DNA of 64,000 nucleotides, taken from assembly GCA_028752905.1 (NCBI GenBank), contig JAQNBH010000006.1, positions 31,383,947 through 31,447,946 on the forward strand, read 5' to 3'. Of the stretch, positions 1 to 11,475 are shown piece by piece. Position 1 is the stretch's first letter; every line of letters starts with the position of its first letter. This DNA is from Cladorhizidae sp. MBARI D1340-BT2 (Eukaryota > Porifera > Demospongiae > Poecilosclerida > Cladorhizidae). The translations under genes were made by a program, and so were the position numbers. The notes under the pieces are model-generated. The model did not search any database. It had not been told where the DNA came from and saw nothing but the letters and a program-made list of their open reading frames with translations.

Positions 1-3000
1 TAGTGTTGTTCTTGATCCTCTCTTTCTTTAAAACTTCAAAGTGGTCGACTTAAGTTTCAGCAAAGTCTACCCATAACCAACCGAGTTCAGTCTATTCAAC
101 AAGTAGGTACTGCTATAGCTATTCAACTTCAATAAATGTTCAACTTAGTACAATTCTAGACAACTAGCTAGACTGTTAAGAGTCAGATAGGTTTAAATAT
201 ATTAAGAGGATAAATAAATAAGATATAGAAGACACAGCAAAAGACAAAACAACTCAACTGTTCTCAAACAAGTTACGCTGTTATGACTACTGTTCTGACA
301 TGCATACAATTTGAATAATCATACATCACTAAGACTACAGGTAAATACATGGTATTATTATACATGTTATAGCATGCCAGTAGCTAACTAATTTTTACTA
401 CATGCCCACATAAAGCTGGTTGGTATTGGACTAATGCACTTGTCTCTCTGGCTCTGCTACACTACCAATGTATCTACATCCCTACTTGTCTCCTTTCATT
501 GTTATTTGTCACATGATATTATGCACTGGGCAATCACTACACACACCCACTCAAATCATACATCTGAGCAAACTCTATTGTGAGCATTTGTTATATACAA
601 AGCACAATTATGTTGCATACACAGACTGTGAAGAGACACAACCTTTCATTCTCGGCATGTGTTCAGCATATTGACGTAAAAACATTAGTGTTTTAAATAA
701 GCTAGACTTGTAGAGTATTAGGCTACTTATGTCAAGGGAATTAATTTGTTAACAGTGCCTAAAATATGTAAAATAACATGAACCTCTCAGTAATCACATA
801 ACAGGATTTTCATAGACTTGTTCACCAGAAATGGATTGAGTCTGAAAGTTAAAACAATCACTGTAAAATTAAGCAAGCAAACACTACGATAGAGTATTGG
901 CTAACATGTCTGGATGGTTGTGATGGAAGACCTGATGTCCTAAGTTTTGGACCACCACTTATAGGCAATCCAGGATCTAAAGTTTGAGTATAAATTATAT
1001 CAAGAATGTATTCATACTATGTAGGGACAATAAATCAGAGCTTATCCTTGGCACTATAATCAACAAAGTACAGTGCATATATAAAGAATAAGTGGAAAGA
1101 CTGTCAATATTATATGACTTTGAAAGAAGATGAATGTCTTCCAACTTTCACCTACCTCCATTCTAACACACTCTCTGTCCAGAGCTGTTTTAACTTTACA
1201 CCAATACACAATGAACACAAGCTGACTACATCTTATACTATATATTTATCGGAACTTCTTCATCAGAATGTTGGAAAAAATTATACAAGTTCTAAAATGC
1301 TACAGCTGTAGAGCAGTAGGCTGCTAGAGCATGTAGCTGCTGATTCAACTCTCAGATTAGCTCCACACATACAATTCAATTATTGTGTTTATGTTCTTTA
1401 CCAATTTTAGTTTGTTATGGATAGACTTAAAATAATTTTTTTTTAAAGTCCACCAGGCACTACCATAGTGAAGTATCATGGTAAGCTGGAATTCCTTTTT
1501 AAGCTAAAGATGGAAGAAACTACCATCAGGATGCTAAGAAACTGCTTAAATAAGTTAGAGCTAAGACATTTTTTTTTAATATCAACCTCCATTGAATATA
1601 GAGAGTATCAGTGCAATACCTGGCTATAAAGATACATACCTACCCTAAGGGAAATAAAGGGAGTCGAACAACTTACTCGCCTTGAACATCTAAGGTGGGT
1701 GCTTGAATTATGAAATTTGAATGTTGATTGTAAAATGCACACACTGTGTTACCATTGCAATGAAGATAGAAGTTAGTTAGCTCTAGGTGAGGATTTGCTG
1801 GTTGTGTTACCATTGCAATAAAGTTGGAGCCCTAGGTGAGGATTTGCTGGTTGTTTCAATGTCTAGCTGGTGCCTCTACTTTAGCTAAGGCGTTATTGAT
1901 CCCCTCATTGATTAAAACTATCAAGTAGTCGACTTCAGGTTCAACAAAGTCTACCAATGGATTTTTATTGCTAACTTTCCTTTTATCTTTGCTATCTGTC
2001 ACATACTATGATGCACTGGGTGGTCGCTACAAGCATTCAGTCCTCAGAGAAAATTGCATAGTGGATACTTGTAATGTGGAAGGTGCTGACTATGTTCCTA
2101 TGCAAACTGAAGTGCAAATTTAATGTTTGTGACATGATCTGAGAAAAATGGGTTATCAATAGACACAATCTTTCATATGACATATTTCTCAGCATGTATT
2201 CATATTGATGTAAATCTCACAGATGTTCTAATCAATCTATCCTGTACATTATTAGGGTTCTTATGACAATGACATTACAAAATTTCTTTATTTGTTCTGA
2301 GATATTTTTGTCATAAACACCTCATCTAAACAGTATTCCAAACATACCAGGAATTTCATAGGCTTGCTAACCATTCAAGGATAAAGCCTGTAGGATTAAC
2401 AAAGCAACACATTAAAATAAGCAAGAAAACACAATAATAGAGTATTGGCTCACATGTATGGCTGGAACACCTTCTCCTGAGGCCAAATGTTGGAACATCA
2501 TTTGTAGGCAATCCTGGATAAAAAATGGGACATTTTAGAATGTGTTTAAACTGTGTGCATACTAAGCTAATACAATCAATGTTTGGTGCCATACTAGAGT
2601 GGTGTAGTTTTAGGACCTACTTTTCCCATTGTGTTTTAAAAGAGTGCTTGCCCATTTAAACAATGTTTTTGTAGAGCATATGTAAAAATTGTCAGAGTAA
2701 TCCTACTTTCTTGACTGACATCTTTGAACATGAGCTGAGAAAAATAGGATATGAACACAATATTTCATGTTGCATTTCCTTTGACATATATTTCATCCTG
2801 AAATTATAGAACTTCTAAATTAAATCCATTTATCTTGGATAACCTGAGGAAAAATATAACCTTTGTGCTTTTTGATCTTTCGTGCTTCTTGATTAATTTA
2901 ATGAAAGCACGTTTATTGTATGGATCAATTTGTGTAAAAATTATCCACATGGAAAAATAAACAGATTGAATAAATCCAGTATTCCAAACTAAGTTACACC

Positions 3001-3570
3001 TACCGAGATTCTCACTGGCTAGCTCATCAGGGAAGGATGGAGTCTCAAAAATAAAACATTCATTAAATCAAGAAAATACAACAATAGAGTATCCACCTGT
3101 ATGGATCTTTTGAATGGAAGACCTCTGATGTCCCAATATTTGTACCAGCATTTATAGGCAATCCAGGGTCTAAAGTTACAGTAATCAAAATATAAATCAA
3201 GAATGCATTCATACTCTATATGTAGGGATGATAAATCACAGCTGTATCGTGGTCCTCTAAATAATAAAGTGCGTGCATCTATAAAGAACAGGTGGACAAA
3301 CTGTCAGAATTACATGATATTAAAAGAAGTCAATGATTTCCATTTTTCACCACATACATCCTAACATTATCAGTCTCCAGAGCTCCAAGTTTCTGTTTAA
3401 CTTGACACTGAAACACAATGAACATTAGCTGAGAAAAATGAGAGATAAAAAACACATCTCATGGTATATATATATTTCTTGGCAATTCTTCATCTGATGT
3501 TTGTCAAAAGTTATAGAAGTTCTAAAATTGCTAGGGTGTTAGAGTAGTAGGCATCTAGGGCTAGAGGCTC
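1..3570. repeat. Triplicated diverged segment (about 0.8, 2.35 and 3.0 kb)
   Basis: Three diverged, same-orientation copies are visible at about 790-1330, 2340-2640 and 2990-3560. Each has the motif GGCAATCCAGGATCTAAAG or a close variant (near 965, 2507 and 3157), preceded by a block around GATAGAGTAT and followed by similar AT-rich sequence. The region starting at 30 resembles 1895-1960 (GTCGACTT...CAACAAAGTCTACC), so the duplicated unit is larger than the best-conserved block. No long ORF exists. On the minus strand each best-conserved block looks like a short exon with an acceptor-like TTTAG at its 5' edge (starts near 976, 2516 and 3169). It could be a tandem exon array or a repeat family; I do not recognise the product. 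Confidence 0.55.
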
Positions 3571-4846
3571 CTATTGATGACAAGTACAAACTTTGGCTTT
3601 CTATTTCAAAAAGGTTGTGATAAATAACTGAATACAGAAAAATTATGGTGATCTTGGTGGTCTTAGCTTCAGTTCAGGCTCTCGAGAGTGGCTCCCCGGC
3701 AGCCAGGGAAGTCCATTCCAATTCAACTGCTAACATTCTGGTGCCAGGCAGCGCAATGAAAAGTACAAGTAGTCGGAGCTTCTGTGTTTGTGTTTTAATA
3801 TGGCTGGCAATATTGCTTAACATGTTTCTAGTGCTTCCACTAGATCTGGATCCTTGCCTTTCCATAACGAGCATCACAACCAAGTTAATTTTTTTGCCCA
3901 AGCAACCTTTTTGAAAAAGACAGTGTTAGGATCATTCCAGACGACTTAGTTCCTTTCGTAGCAGAGGCTTAATTTTGAAGGTCGAGTGCCCTGTTATCTT
4001 TGCTTGACAGTTGTGACAAGGATAGTCCATGAAGGCTTGAATCTCTAATGCTATGTAAATAAGAATGGAATTGCTAACTGGATAATATTTATATCTTTAT
4101 GCAAGCGTACCATCAGGTAGGTAATTATTACTTCTAGTTATGTATTTGGAAATATGCAATAGTTTCCTACAAGCAGCATAAACAGATGCAGTATCACAAG
4201 CATTGTGTGTAGTATTAGCTACCTGCACAACAACACGCAATTTAAGTGAGATGCTTAGCAGTTCTTAGCAATGGCTACTAAACCATCATTCCTCGAATTC
4301 TTTCCTAGACAGGGATTTGGAATCAGCAGCCACAACGACCATAGTGATAGGAATTCTTATAAGTTGCTGAAGTTTGTGAGGGAAGATGATTCTAAGATAT
4401 AAGCAGTAAAAAAATGTATAATTAAGCATGCTAGCTTGTAAAAAATAGAACACTACATCTGTCATCAGTGTTTGGATGAGCTATTGGAATAATGACTTGA
4501 GTATACCGAGAAGGATGCTGGGGACCTGTAAGTATTATGCAAATATTGATTCTTGTGATGTGTGCAACCAATGTTACAAGAACTATCTTTAATTGCATGA
4601 AAGATAATGCTACACTAACCATAAAGCAAGAGAGTATTATATTTTGTAAAAAAATATGATCATAGGCATTTTTGTAAACATTGAGACAACGTTTTGCTGA
4701 TGTCTCAAAGTATAATGCACAGGGATAATAATATTTATTACCACAATGCCCAGAACATTGTGTCAGTACTCTCCACAGAACACTTGTGGCACTGCCTTTC
4801 TAACTGCTTGAAGGCAATTGTTGCATCTCGCCAATTACAATATATA
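3571..4846. other. Non-coding stretch with one dispersed-repeat match
   Basis: I see no gene. The segment at about 3900-4030, read on the minus strand, resembles 17660-17800 on the plus strand: both contain AACTGTCAAGC, a downstream AACAG, and a shared block around CTTGG after a T-run. The two lie outside opposite ends of the Ginger-like element in inverted orientation, so they look like diverged copies of an older dispersed repeat. The short ORFs here overlap each other on both strands and lack recognisable motifs. Confidence 0.4.
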
Positions 4847-4888
4847 TGTTACCCGCAAACCGGGAATTTGCTCAATCCTAGGATCGCG
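4847..4888 (+). repeat. Left terminal inverted repeat of the Ginger-like element
   Basis: About 42 bp beginning TGTTAC and ending near GGATCGCG. It pairs with the right terminus ending at 17583. The left copy has 10 extra bases (TTTGCTCAAT) relative to the right. That motif reappears as ATTGAGCAA in the subterminal repeats at the right end. Confidence 0.8.
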
Positions 4889-5824
4889 ATAACCAATCAG
4901 ATCGAAACAAGTTTTCTCCCACGTGGGAAGAGGTTGTAGTAAGGGAAATGGAAGGAGAGAATGCCTATGATGATTATCTTCAGCAAACCTTTCTTTCTGG
5001 AAGGAACCTTGGAAGCAAAACCATATCAAGAACAAAGGGACAAGCTGTTGTCAAATTTCTGAAAGGGGAGATGGCGAACAGTGATCCTAAATTCAATTTT
5101 TGGGTGAAACAAAAATGTTTTTAACTTTTGGAGTACCCTGCTCCCGGGCTTAAGGATGCACTTTGTATACCAGCAAAGAAAAAGGTATGATTAAACCCAA
5201 ATAGCCAGTGATATATTTTGTGAGACATATTTTGTTGTTAGACAGGTCTCCTTATTTTATAAGTTTAAAGCCACAAGTCAAGTGCCAATCTATTTCAAAG
5301 CCTGGATGATAATAACAAAGACAAAACTTTATTTAATTTATTGAAATCCAGTAGCCATTCGCTTCATGAGCCAGACCCTTTACTGAATCGCAGTTATACG
5401 GTGTCGTTTTAATCTAATTTTTTTTTCTGGATGAGAGTGACTCCTCCATCCTTGGTCATTATTGGAGAGTGGCTTACATTGAAGAGTTTCATACTATTTT
5501 GAATAGAGTGCACTGTGATGTTCAAGGTCATATGGGCTATAAAGACTCTAGCCGAGGTACAGAATGTCTATCATTTCTATATAAAAACAGATTCTATGCA
5601 TGTGATCTTGTGTTTGAAATGTAGCCCTTGATGCATGCTCTCATTTTGGCACTCAAATATTGTAGGTACAATGTAGAGCTCTACTGGTTCAACACCTAAA
5701 GATTGCACCAGAGATTGAAAATTGTGACTTACTCTCAGTTATATAAGCTGTGCATAATATGAGTATAGCTCATGTCAACCATAAAATGTTTTTAATCATG
5801 TGACCATGAATATTTGAATTGAGG

Positions 5825-8334
5825 CAGGGTTTTATCTGGGGATATTGTTTTGGGGGGGAAACATTTGACAAATGTGTTAATAGCCACACGTGGTTCTTAA
5901 TATGCCAATAACACTAAGTGCAGTGGGCTAGGTTTGTCTGAGAGCACATGGAAGCTATAGCATGCTCTTTGATTGCTTTAAAATGGATCTAAGAAAGTAT
6001 TTTACTAAGAAAATACCTGTGCGCTTGACCCTGATTGCTCCACTAGTCCAAGAAATAAGCCTGAAACTGATGTAAGTGCTGGACTGCACTCTTTTGAGTC
6101 TGGTGGTGATGAATCTGACAATAATGCAAGTTTGTCTGACATTGAAATGGATAATCCTCCAAAAAGGAAGAAAGTGGAAAAAACTAGCAGAAAGGAACAA
6201 GTCAAGCAATCAAAGAAAAGAATGTCTTTCAATTCAAGGTTGTTACATCACTTCCCTTGGGTTCGACACGATTCAGCAATTGATGGGGCATTCTGTACCA
6301 TCTGTGAGAAGTGGGGAAAGCCTCCCCTTCAAGTTCGAGGCGCTTGGGTACATGAGCGATTTAGAGCTTGGAAAAAGGCCAGAGAGAAAATGCAAGAGCA
6401 TGCTAAGTCCAACTGGCACAAGGAGGCATGTTTACTGGCTTTAGAACACGAGCATTCCCAGAGAGAAGGTACGATTATTGAGCAGATACAGTCTGTTTCA
6501 AGAAGACAACGAGATGAAAATTGTACTGTTGTGAAGAAATTGTTACGGTGTACCTACTATTTGGCCAAAAATAGAATTGCCCATACAACTAACTTTGCTG
6601 ATCTAGTAATTGCTTGTCGAACTAATGATCTTCAGCTCTTTGTTCATGATGAAGTGCATAGGAATGCTATGTATACATCCACAACTGCCACTACCGATTT
6701 TGTTACTGCCATTGCTCTTTGGGTAGAAGAAGGGCTCCTACAGAGTTTAAAAGAGTCTCCCTACTTCACTCTAATGGGGGATGAATGCACTGACGTGGCG
6801 TCCATGGAATAGCTATCCTTGTGTTTCAGGTGGCTAAGAGATGGCAAACCCGAAGAGCACTTTCTTGAGGTGATACATGTCAAAAGGGCGAATGCTGAAA
6901 CCATCACTTCAGCCATTACCACCTACCTAGGAGACAAGGGAATCAATGTGAAGTGTATGCGAGGAATGGGTTTTGATGGTGCCGCCACATTTTCAGGAAG
7001 AAAGACAGGAGTCCAGATACAGCTTCGTAGGCTATCTCCACATGCCATATTCATTCACTGCAGGAATCATTTGCTACAATTAGCATGTGTACAAGCAGCA
7101 AATCAAGTTCCACGCATCAAACGGGTATACAATAACCTCACAACTCTATGGAAATTGATGAAGGAGATTCAAGCAGTTCTCAATATGCCCCAGCCAAAAA
7201 TGCTTAAACCTACTGACACCCGCTGGCTGTCGCATAAAAACACAATCAGGTCAGTTAAAAGATCATACATTGCAATAGTTGTGGCGTTTGAAGCAATTTA
7301 TGAGGAGTCTGGTGATGCTGAAGCTCATGGTCTGTCTCTACTTCTCAGAAAGCTGGAAACAGTAGCATCCATTTATATGCTTTCTGAGGTGCTTGGCAGT
7401 ATTGCAAGGCTTTGTAGAGCCTTACAGACAAAGGGCTTTGATCTTGTTCAAGTTCCGTTGGCAGTATCTTCGACTCTTCAGGAATTGCATGCTATTCAAG
7501 TATCTCCTACAGACTTTGCATGGTATGCCAGTCTAAAGGAAGTTATTCCAGACCTTCAATTGTCTGGTATTGCTAATGGAGTCCTTCGAAGAAACCTTGA
7601 GCACTTTCCACACTCGGGTAATAAATCCTTTCATTACAAATCTAACTGAGAATATTAACAGCAGATTTGCTGATGGTAAGGATTTATTAGTTGCATTTTC
7701 AATTTTTTATCCACGTCACTTGCCACCTGAATCTGATCAAAGATACAGAGAGTATGGTAAAGACAAGTTTATTCAACTTTGTCGACAGTATGGGATCCAA
7801 TCGGAAGTAGACGACAACGGTAAAGTGGTTAAGTTTGATCCTGATATTGACTCTGAGCTGGTTATGGAAGAATGGATGATGTACAGACGCCTTTTAAACT
7901 CACAAAAAGGAGTCCGAAACATGCAAGAGGGGATAGAGGAAGTCCTTAAAAGTCCTATCTACAGGCAAATGTTTCCTAACATTGTGAAGCTAATATCAAT
8001 CTTACTTTGTCTTCCAGTAAGCACTGCTTCAGTAGAGCGTAGCTTTTCAGCAATGAAAACTGTCAAAACAAGGCTACGAAATAGACTTGCTGATTCAAGC
8101 CTTAGCAATTTGATGAAAATAGTCATTGAAGGACCAGATAAATTATCTGATATAGACTTAGATAAAATTGTGACTATATGGAGCACGATTAAGACAAAAG
8201 CTTTACATGTTTAGTTATGTATTTCATTATGCAACTTCATAAAAAAATTAATGAGTGGGAGGGGAGGGTGGGGGGGAAACATGTCCTCTTGAGGGGGAAA
8301 CATACCCCGGTCTCCCCCCCCAGATAAAACCCTG
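5825..8334 (+). mobile_element. hAT-superfamily DNA transposon with 5-bp target duplication
   Basis: The left end CAGGGTTTTATCTGGGG (5825-5841) is the exact inverse of the right end at 8318-8334. The element is flanked by TGAGG at 5820-5824 and TGAGG at 8335-8339. CAGGG termini and the encoded transposase identify hAT. Most hAT elements make 8-bp duplications; here only five bases match and the match is exact. The inner edges are G-rich and each repeats a GGGGGAAACAT motif (about 5852-5866, 8270-8282 and 8291-8302). The insertion lies in an intron of the older Ginger-like element. Confidence 0.88.
5983..8214 (+). pseudogene. hAT transposase (ZNF862/ZMYM-like), with one stop and two frameshifts
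   Basis: ATG 5983 opens MDLRKYFTKK, a typical start for this group. The frame must then shift near 6010-6045 to reach the long frame that continues to 8214. A CxxC...H/H zinc motif (FCTICEKWG to NWHKEAC) is at about 6293-6430. The catalytic-core motifs GDECTD (6778) and GFDGAA (about 6970) follow. The C-terminal dimerisation motif SVERSFSAMK is at about 8030-8060. The full length is about 740 aa, normal for the family. A TAG at 6810-6812 splits it where a Gln is likely (CAG to TAG), and a second frameshift lies around 7580-7620. The frames are otherwise long and motif-complete, so the decay is recent to moderate. Confidence 0.88.
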
Positions 8335-9015
8335 TGAGGTCCTGACATAAGGTTGTTACCTCTAATTTTTATATGGTGTTGGTAAATGCAAACATACAAT
8401 TTGTCATATCCAAATTCAATTGAGTCCAAGGACAGTGCAGCGCAGCATATGAGTAAAACACTACTATTGTAGTTACCTCCAATTCACTTTTAGTGAAAAA
8501 TTGGAACACACAGCAAGTTACATTTTGGACACAACATAAAACACTCGTTATGAAGTATGTTGACGTTTGGATGTTATGAATCCTTATGTTGCACCCATTT
8601 CCTATTTTATATCGGTTTGACCTACATCCTTCTAATAGTAGCAAAACATGGGTGTGTGCATTTAGATTTACATTGTCCGTTTCATCCACTAGATACAGCA
8701 AGCATCCACCTCTCAGCTTTTTAATGTGAATATCTAAATACACATGGGTTATAATTCTGTTGTTTTAGTGTGTGGTAAACAACTAGCGACATTTTATAAT
8801 AGTGATCTGTTTTGGTTATCAATGAAAAATGCTGGTAATTCAATTCTCTGTCTTTACCATACTCCCTCTAGATTTCTTCGAACTATGCGTGTCTACCAAG
8901 ATCTGTTGTGGAGAAGAACGTTCGATTATGTAGTGTGTGTAACCTTCAGAAGCCACAAACCAACAGTGCCCCAATTAAACCTATCATTTCTTCTGGGTTT
9001 ATGACTCGAGGACAG

Positions 9016-9065
9016 GTAATATTATTAGTACCAAATATGTTGGTATTTAGTATTGTCTTATTTAG
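9016..9065 (+). other. 50-bp GT-AG intron in the Ginger-like gene
   Basis: The exon ends ...GGACAG, the intron runs GTAATATT to TTATTTAG, and the next exon starts GTGGATTTG. The join is in phase 0 and links GFMTRGQ to VDLIDM, a continuous stretch in this integrase family. Introns this short are common in sponges. Confidence 0.8.
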
Positions 9066-9188
9066 GTGGATTTGATTGACATGTGACATAGACCAGACGA
9101 CCGCCATAATTGGATTGGCCACTACATGGATCATTGGTCCAAATTCCATGTACTGTTTGCTCTTGAGCACAAGAGTGCAATTGAGGTG

Positions 9189-9743
9189 TGTGATGGGAAA
9201 ACCCTTCTGCTAGGAAAGCTCCTTGATTTCCTACAGATCCGCTCTCCACACCCGCCACCAACTTAGATTCTAGTCTCACACCAAAACCCAGTTTAGTCGA
9301 AATCAATCCACTTCCCGGATTGTATTACCCCTTACGAAAAGGACTGGTATATTTGGACAATAGTAAACTTACTACAACAAGACCATATATACAATTAAGA
9401 CGCTCAGACGATAATACGCTAGCGATACAACTTTACTCAATAAATCCCTCAACTACAACAGTCCAGTCTCTAGGACACTGTCCTTCGCAACCAATCAGAA
9501 TCCTTGTACATCACCCGTTTCCAGGGTACGCCCTTTCAGCGTTTCCACTACCGGATTCTGCGGTCGTGTCAGCTTGCGCCTTCCCAGACCTCCGGCGCTC
9601 CCCCAAAGTCGCGTCCAGCAGCACATTACCAACCACCCGTTCCATGTCCTCCCCCCCCACTTCACGCAGTGGCTCTGTCTCTGTCTTCAGGCCCAGCCTC
9701 GGGGAGGAAGCAGTCACGGACAAAGGAGAGAGATTCCCTGACA
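9189..9743 (-). repeat. 3' LTR of the GMR1-like element
   Basis: 555 bp. On the coding strand it starts TGTCAGGGAATCTC and ends ...CCCATCACA. It is identical to the 5' LTR except at 9607 and 9627. The pol reading frame runs about 75 codons into this LTR before stopping at 9511. Confidence 0.97.
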
Positions 9744-11472
9744 CTCCCTCCACCTTAGCTCGAGAGCCCTGGTCTCGACTTAACCCGTCGGCGTTCGCAT
9801 TCGCCGTTCCAGCTCGATGGGTCACACTAAAATCATATGGCTGTAGAGCCAAAGCCCATCTGGCCAGCCTCCCATGACTATCCTTCATGGTTGCCAGGTG
9901 AGTTAATGGATCATGGTCGGTCTCCACCTTGAACTTATATCCTTCAATATATGTTCGAAAATGCTTGATACCAGTTACGATGGCTAACGCCACTCTTTCA
10001 ATAGCAGAGTATTTTTGTTCCCGTGGCAACAACTTGCGGGATCCATAGGCTACTGGATGTTCGGTTCCATCTTCCTCTCGCTGGCTCAACACATAACCAA
10101 GTCCCGTGGCTGAAGCATCAGTTTGGATGATGAACATCCTCTCCCAGTTTGGGGACGTCAGTACCGGTTTACTGGTAAGGGCACCTTTCAATAACAGAAA
10201 TGCCTTCTCGCATTCTTCCGTCCATGTCACTTTATTTTCTTTGTTCTTCCTGGTCAATTCTGTGAGGGGGTTGGCAATCGTGGAGAAGCCCGGTATGAAT
10301 CGGCGGTAGTATCCGCACAGGCCAAGAAACGCTCTCACTTGTTTCTTGGTCTGCGGCTGCTGATAATTCTTCACTGCTTCAATCTTGCATTCCATCGGCT
10401 TGATGACTCCTCCTCCCACCACGTGACCCAGGTATACACAACTGTTTACTCCGATACTGCACTGGCTCTCTTTAATGTGTAGGCCAGCCGCTCGTAGCTT
10501 GCCAAACACAATGTTGAGGTGCCGAAGATGCTCCTCCCACGTCTCACTGTGGATCAAGATGTCATCCAAGTAAGCAGTCGTAAACTCATGGAGGCCGTGC
10601 AAAACCTGGTCCATCAGGCGCTGGAATGTCGACGGTGACGTGACCAACCCGAAGGGCATGGTCAGAAACTGATATTTGCCATGGGGTGTGACAAACGCCG
10701 TCTTTTCCCTGCTTTCCTTTGCCAGGGGCACCTGATAGTACCCCTTCGATAAATCCAGCGTCGTGATGAACCTTGATCCTCCAATCTCGTTGATAAGTGT
10801 TTCTATGTTTGATAATGGGTAAGGATCTCCTCGGGTGATGTTGTTTATCTTGCGATAATCTACGCACATTCTTATCTTGCCATCTTTCTTTTTTACTAGG
10901 ACGATGGGCGCTGCCCAGGGGCTCTTGGATGGTTCAATAATCTGTTGTTGTAACAATGTCTTGATCTCTTCACGCAAGGCTTCTTCAGACTTGTGGGCCA
11001 ACTTGTAAGGGGGCAACCGAATCGGAAATACGTCTCCCGTTGGTATCTCGTGCTCTACCAATGACGTCCTGCCAGGCTCGTCCTGGATGACGTCCTGAAA
11101 TGTTTCCTTTAATGCAGTGAGTTGGTCCCGTTGGAGGAGGGTTAGAGAGTCCTCCTTTATTCGGTCATTCGTGTCGAATGCGTCGTCTTCCTCTTCTAGG
11201 GCCAAGAACACTGCAGGGGTATGGGAAGCCCACTCCTTCATGGCATTGACATGGAAGGTCTTAATCTTCCTCCCGGTGTCCACCCTGTAGGTCACTTCCG
11301 TCACTTTCTCTGCGATGATGAAGGGACCCTGCCACTCGTTCAACAGTTTGTTCATTTTCCGAGGTCGAAACACCAGCACATAGTCGCCCACGAGAAACTC
11401 TCTCAATACTGCTTTCCGATCATGGTACCTTTTCTGTGTCTGTTTTTCCTTTTCCTCTTTCTCTCTCGCCAT
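9511..11472 (-). CDS. pol: Pol C-terminal part: integrase C-terminus, reverse transcriptase, RNase H
   Basis: 653 codons in the same frame as the upstream ORF, starting at the ATG immediately after that ORF's TAA. Residues 20-81 form the integrase C-terminal SH3/GPY-F region (QGPF at 48-51). RT spans about 150-350: IEPSKSPWAAPIVLVKKK at 179-196, the catalytic Asp in LDLSKGYY near 240, and YLDD at 301-304. RNase H starts near 445 with TDAS at 451-454 and includes HRAGTANANADGLSR near 552-566. The last ~75 residues read into the 3' LTR and have no recognisable domain. It copies the element RNA into DNA. Whether this part is ever made on its own from the ATG is unknown; more likely it is the tail of one polyprotein now cut by the stop. 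Confidence 0.92.
   Translation of the reverse strand: MAREKEEKEKQTQKRYHDRKAVLREFLVGDYVLVFRPRKMNKLLNEWQGPFIIAEKVTEVTYRVDTGRKIKTFHVNAMKEWASHTPAVFLALEEEDDAFDTNDRIKEDSLTLLQRDQLTALKETFQDVIQDEPGRTSLVEHEIPTGDVFPIRLPPYKLAHKSEEALREEIKTLLQQQIIEPSKSPWAAPIVLVKKKDGKIRMCVDYRKINNITRGDPYPLSNIETLINEIGGSRFITTLDLSKGYYQVPLAKESREKTAFVTPHGKYQFLTMPFGLVTSPSTFQRLMDQVLHGLHEFTTAYLDDILIHSETWEEHLRHLNIVFGKLRAAGLHIKESQCSIGVNSCVYLGHVVGGGVIKPMECKIEAVKNYQQPQTKKQVRAFLGLCGYYRRFIPGFSTIANPLTELTRKNKENKVTWTEECEKAFLLLKGALTSKPVLTSPNWERMFIIQTDASATGLGYVLSQREEDGTEHPVAYGSRKLLPREQKYSAIERVALAIVTGIKHFRTYIEGYKFKVETDHDPLTHLATMKDSHGRLARWALALQPYDFSVTHRAGTANANADGLSRDQGSRAKVEGVSGNLSPLSVTASSPRLGLKTETEPLREVGGEDMERVVGNVLLDATLGERRRSGKAQADTTAESGSGNAERAYPGNG
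9744..9757 (-). promoter_or_regulatory. Polypurine tract (plus-strand primer)
   Basis: On the coding strand, AAGGTGGAGGGAG lies directly before the 3' LTR start. Position and purine content are as expected for the primer of second-strand DNA synthesis. Confidence 0.75.
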
Positions 11473-11475
11473 TTA
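11470..11475 (-). other. In-frame TAA-ATG junction splitting the pol frame
   Basis: The coding strand reads ...GTT CGG TAA ATG GCG AGA. The two ORFs are in one frame and abut exactly. The position is between the integrase core and its C-terminal domain, not at a gag/pol boundary, so a simple nonsense mutation (for example from CAA) is more likely than programmed read-through. Confidence 0.85.

Larger units (their letters stand above)
5557..8871 (+). other. Large intron of the Ginger-like gene, host of the hAT insertion
   Basis: The donor is GTACAG at 5557 and the acceptor is ...CCCTCTAG ending at 8871. The 2.5-kb hAT at 5825-8334 accounts for most of its length, so the ancestral intron was about 0.8 kb. 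The remaining sequence (5557-5819 and 8340-8871) shows no coding signal that I can support. Confidence 0.6.

Noticed and set aside
6132..6812. Separate zinc-finger host gene starting at TTG 6132
   Set aside because: Same frame as the rest of the hAT transposase and between hAT termini. A natural ATG start lies upstream at 5983 in another frame.
9320..9877. 185-codon plus-strand ORF, and its copy at 14106-14603
   Set aside because: They lie antisense in the two LTRs and differ only where the LTRs end.
11470..11475. Programmed stop-codon read-through between gag and pol
   Set aside because: The stop is inside integrase, downstream of protease, not at the gag/pol border where read-through is known. 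A nonsense mutation is simpler.
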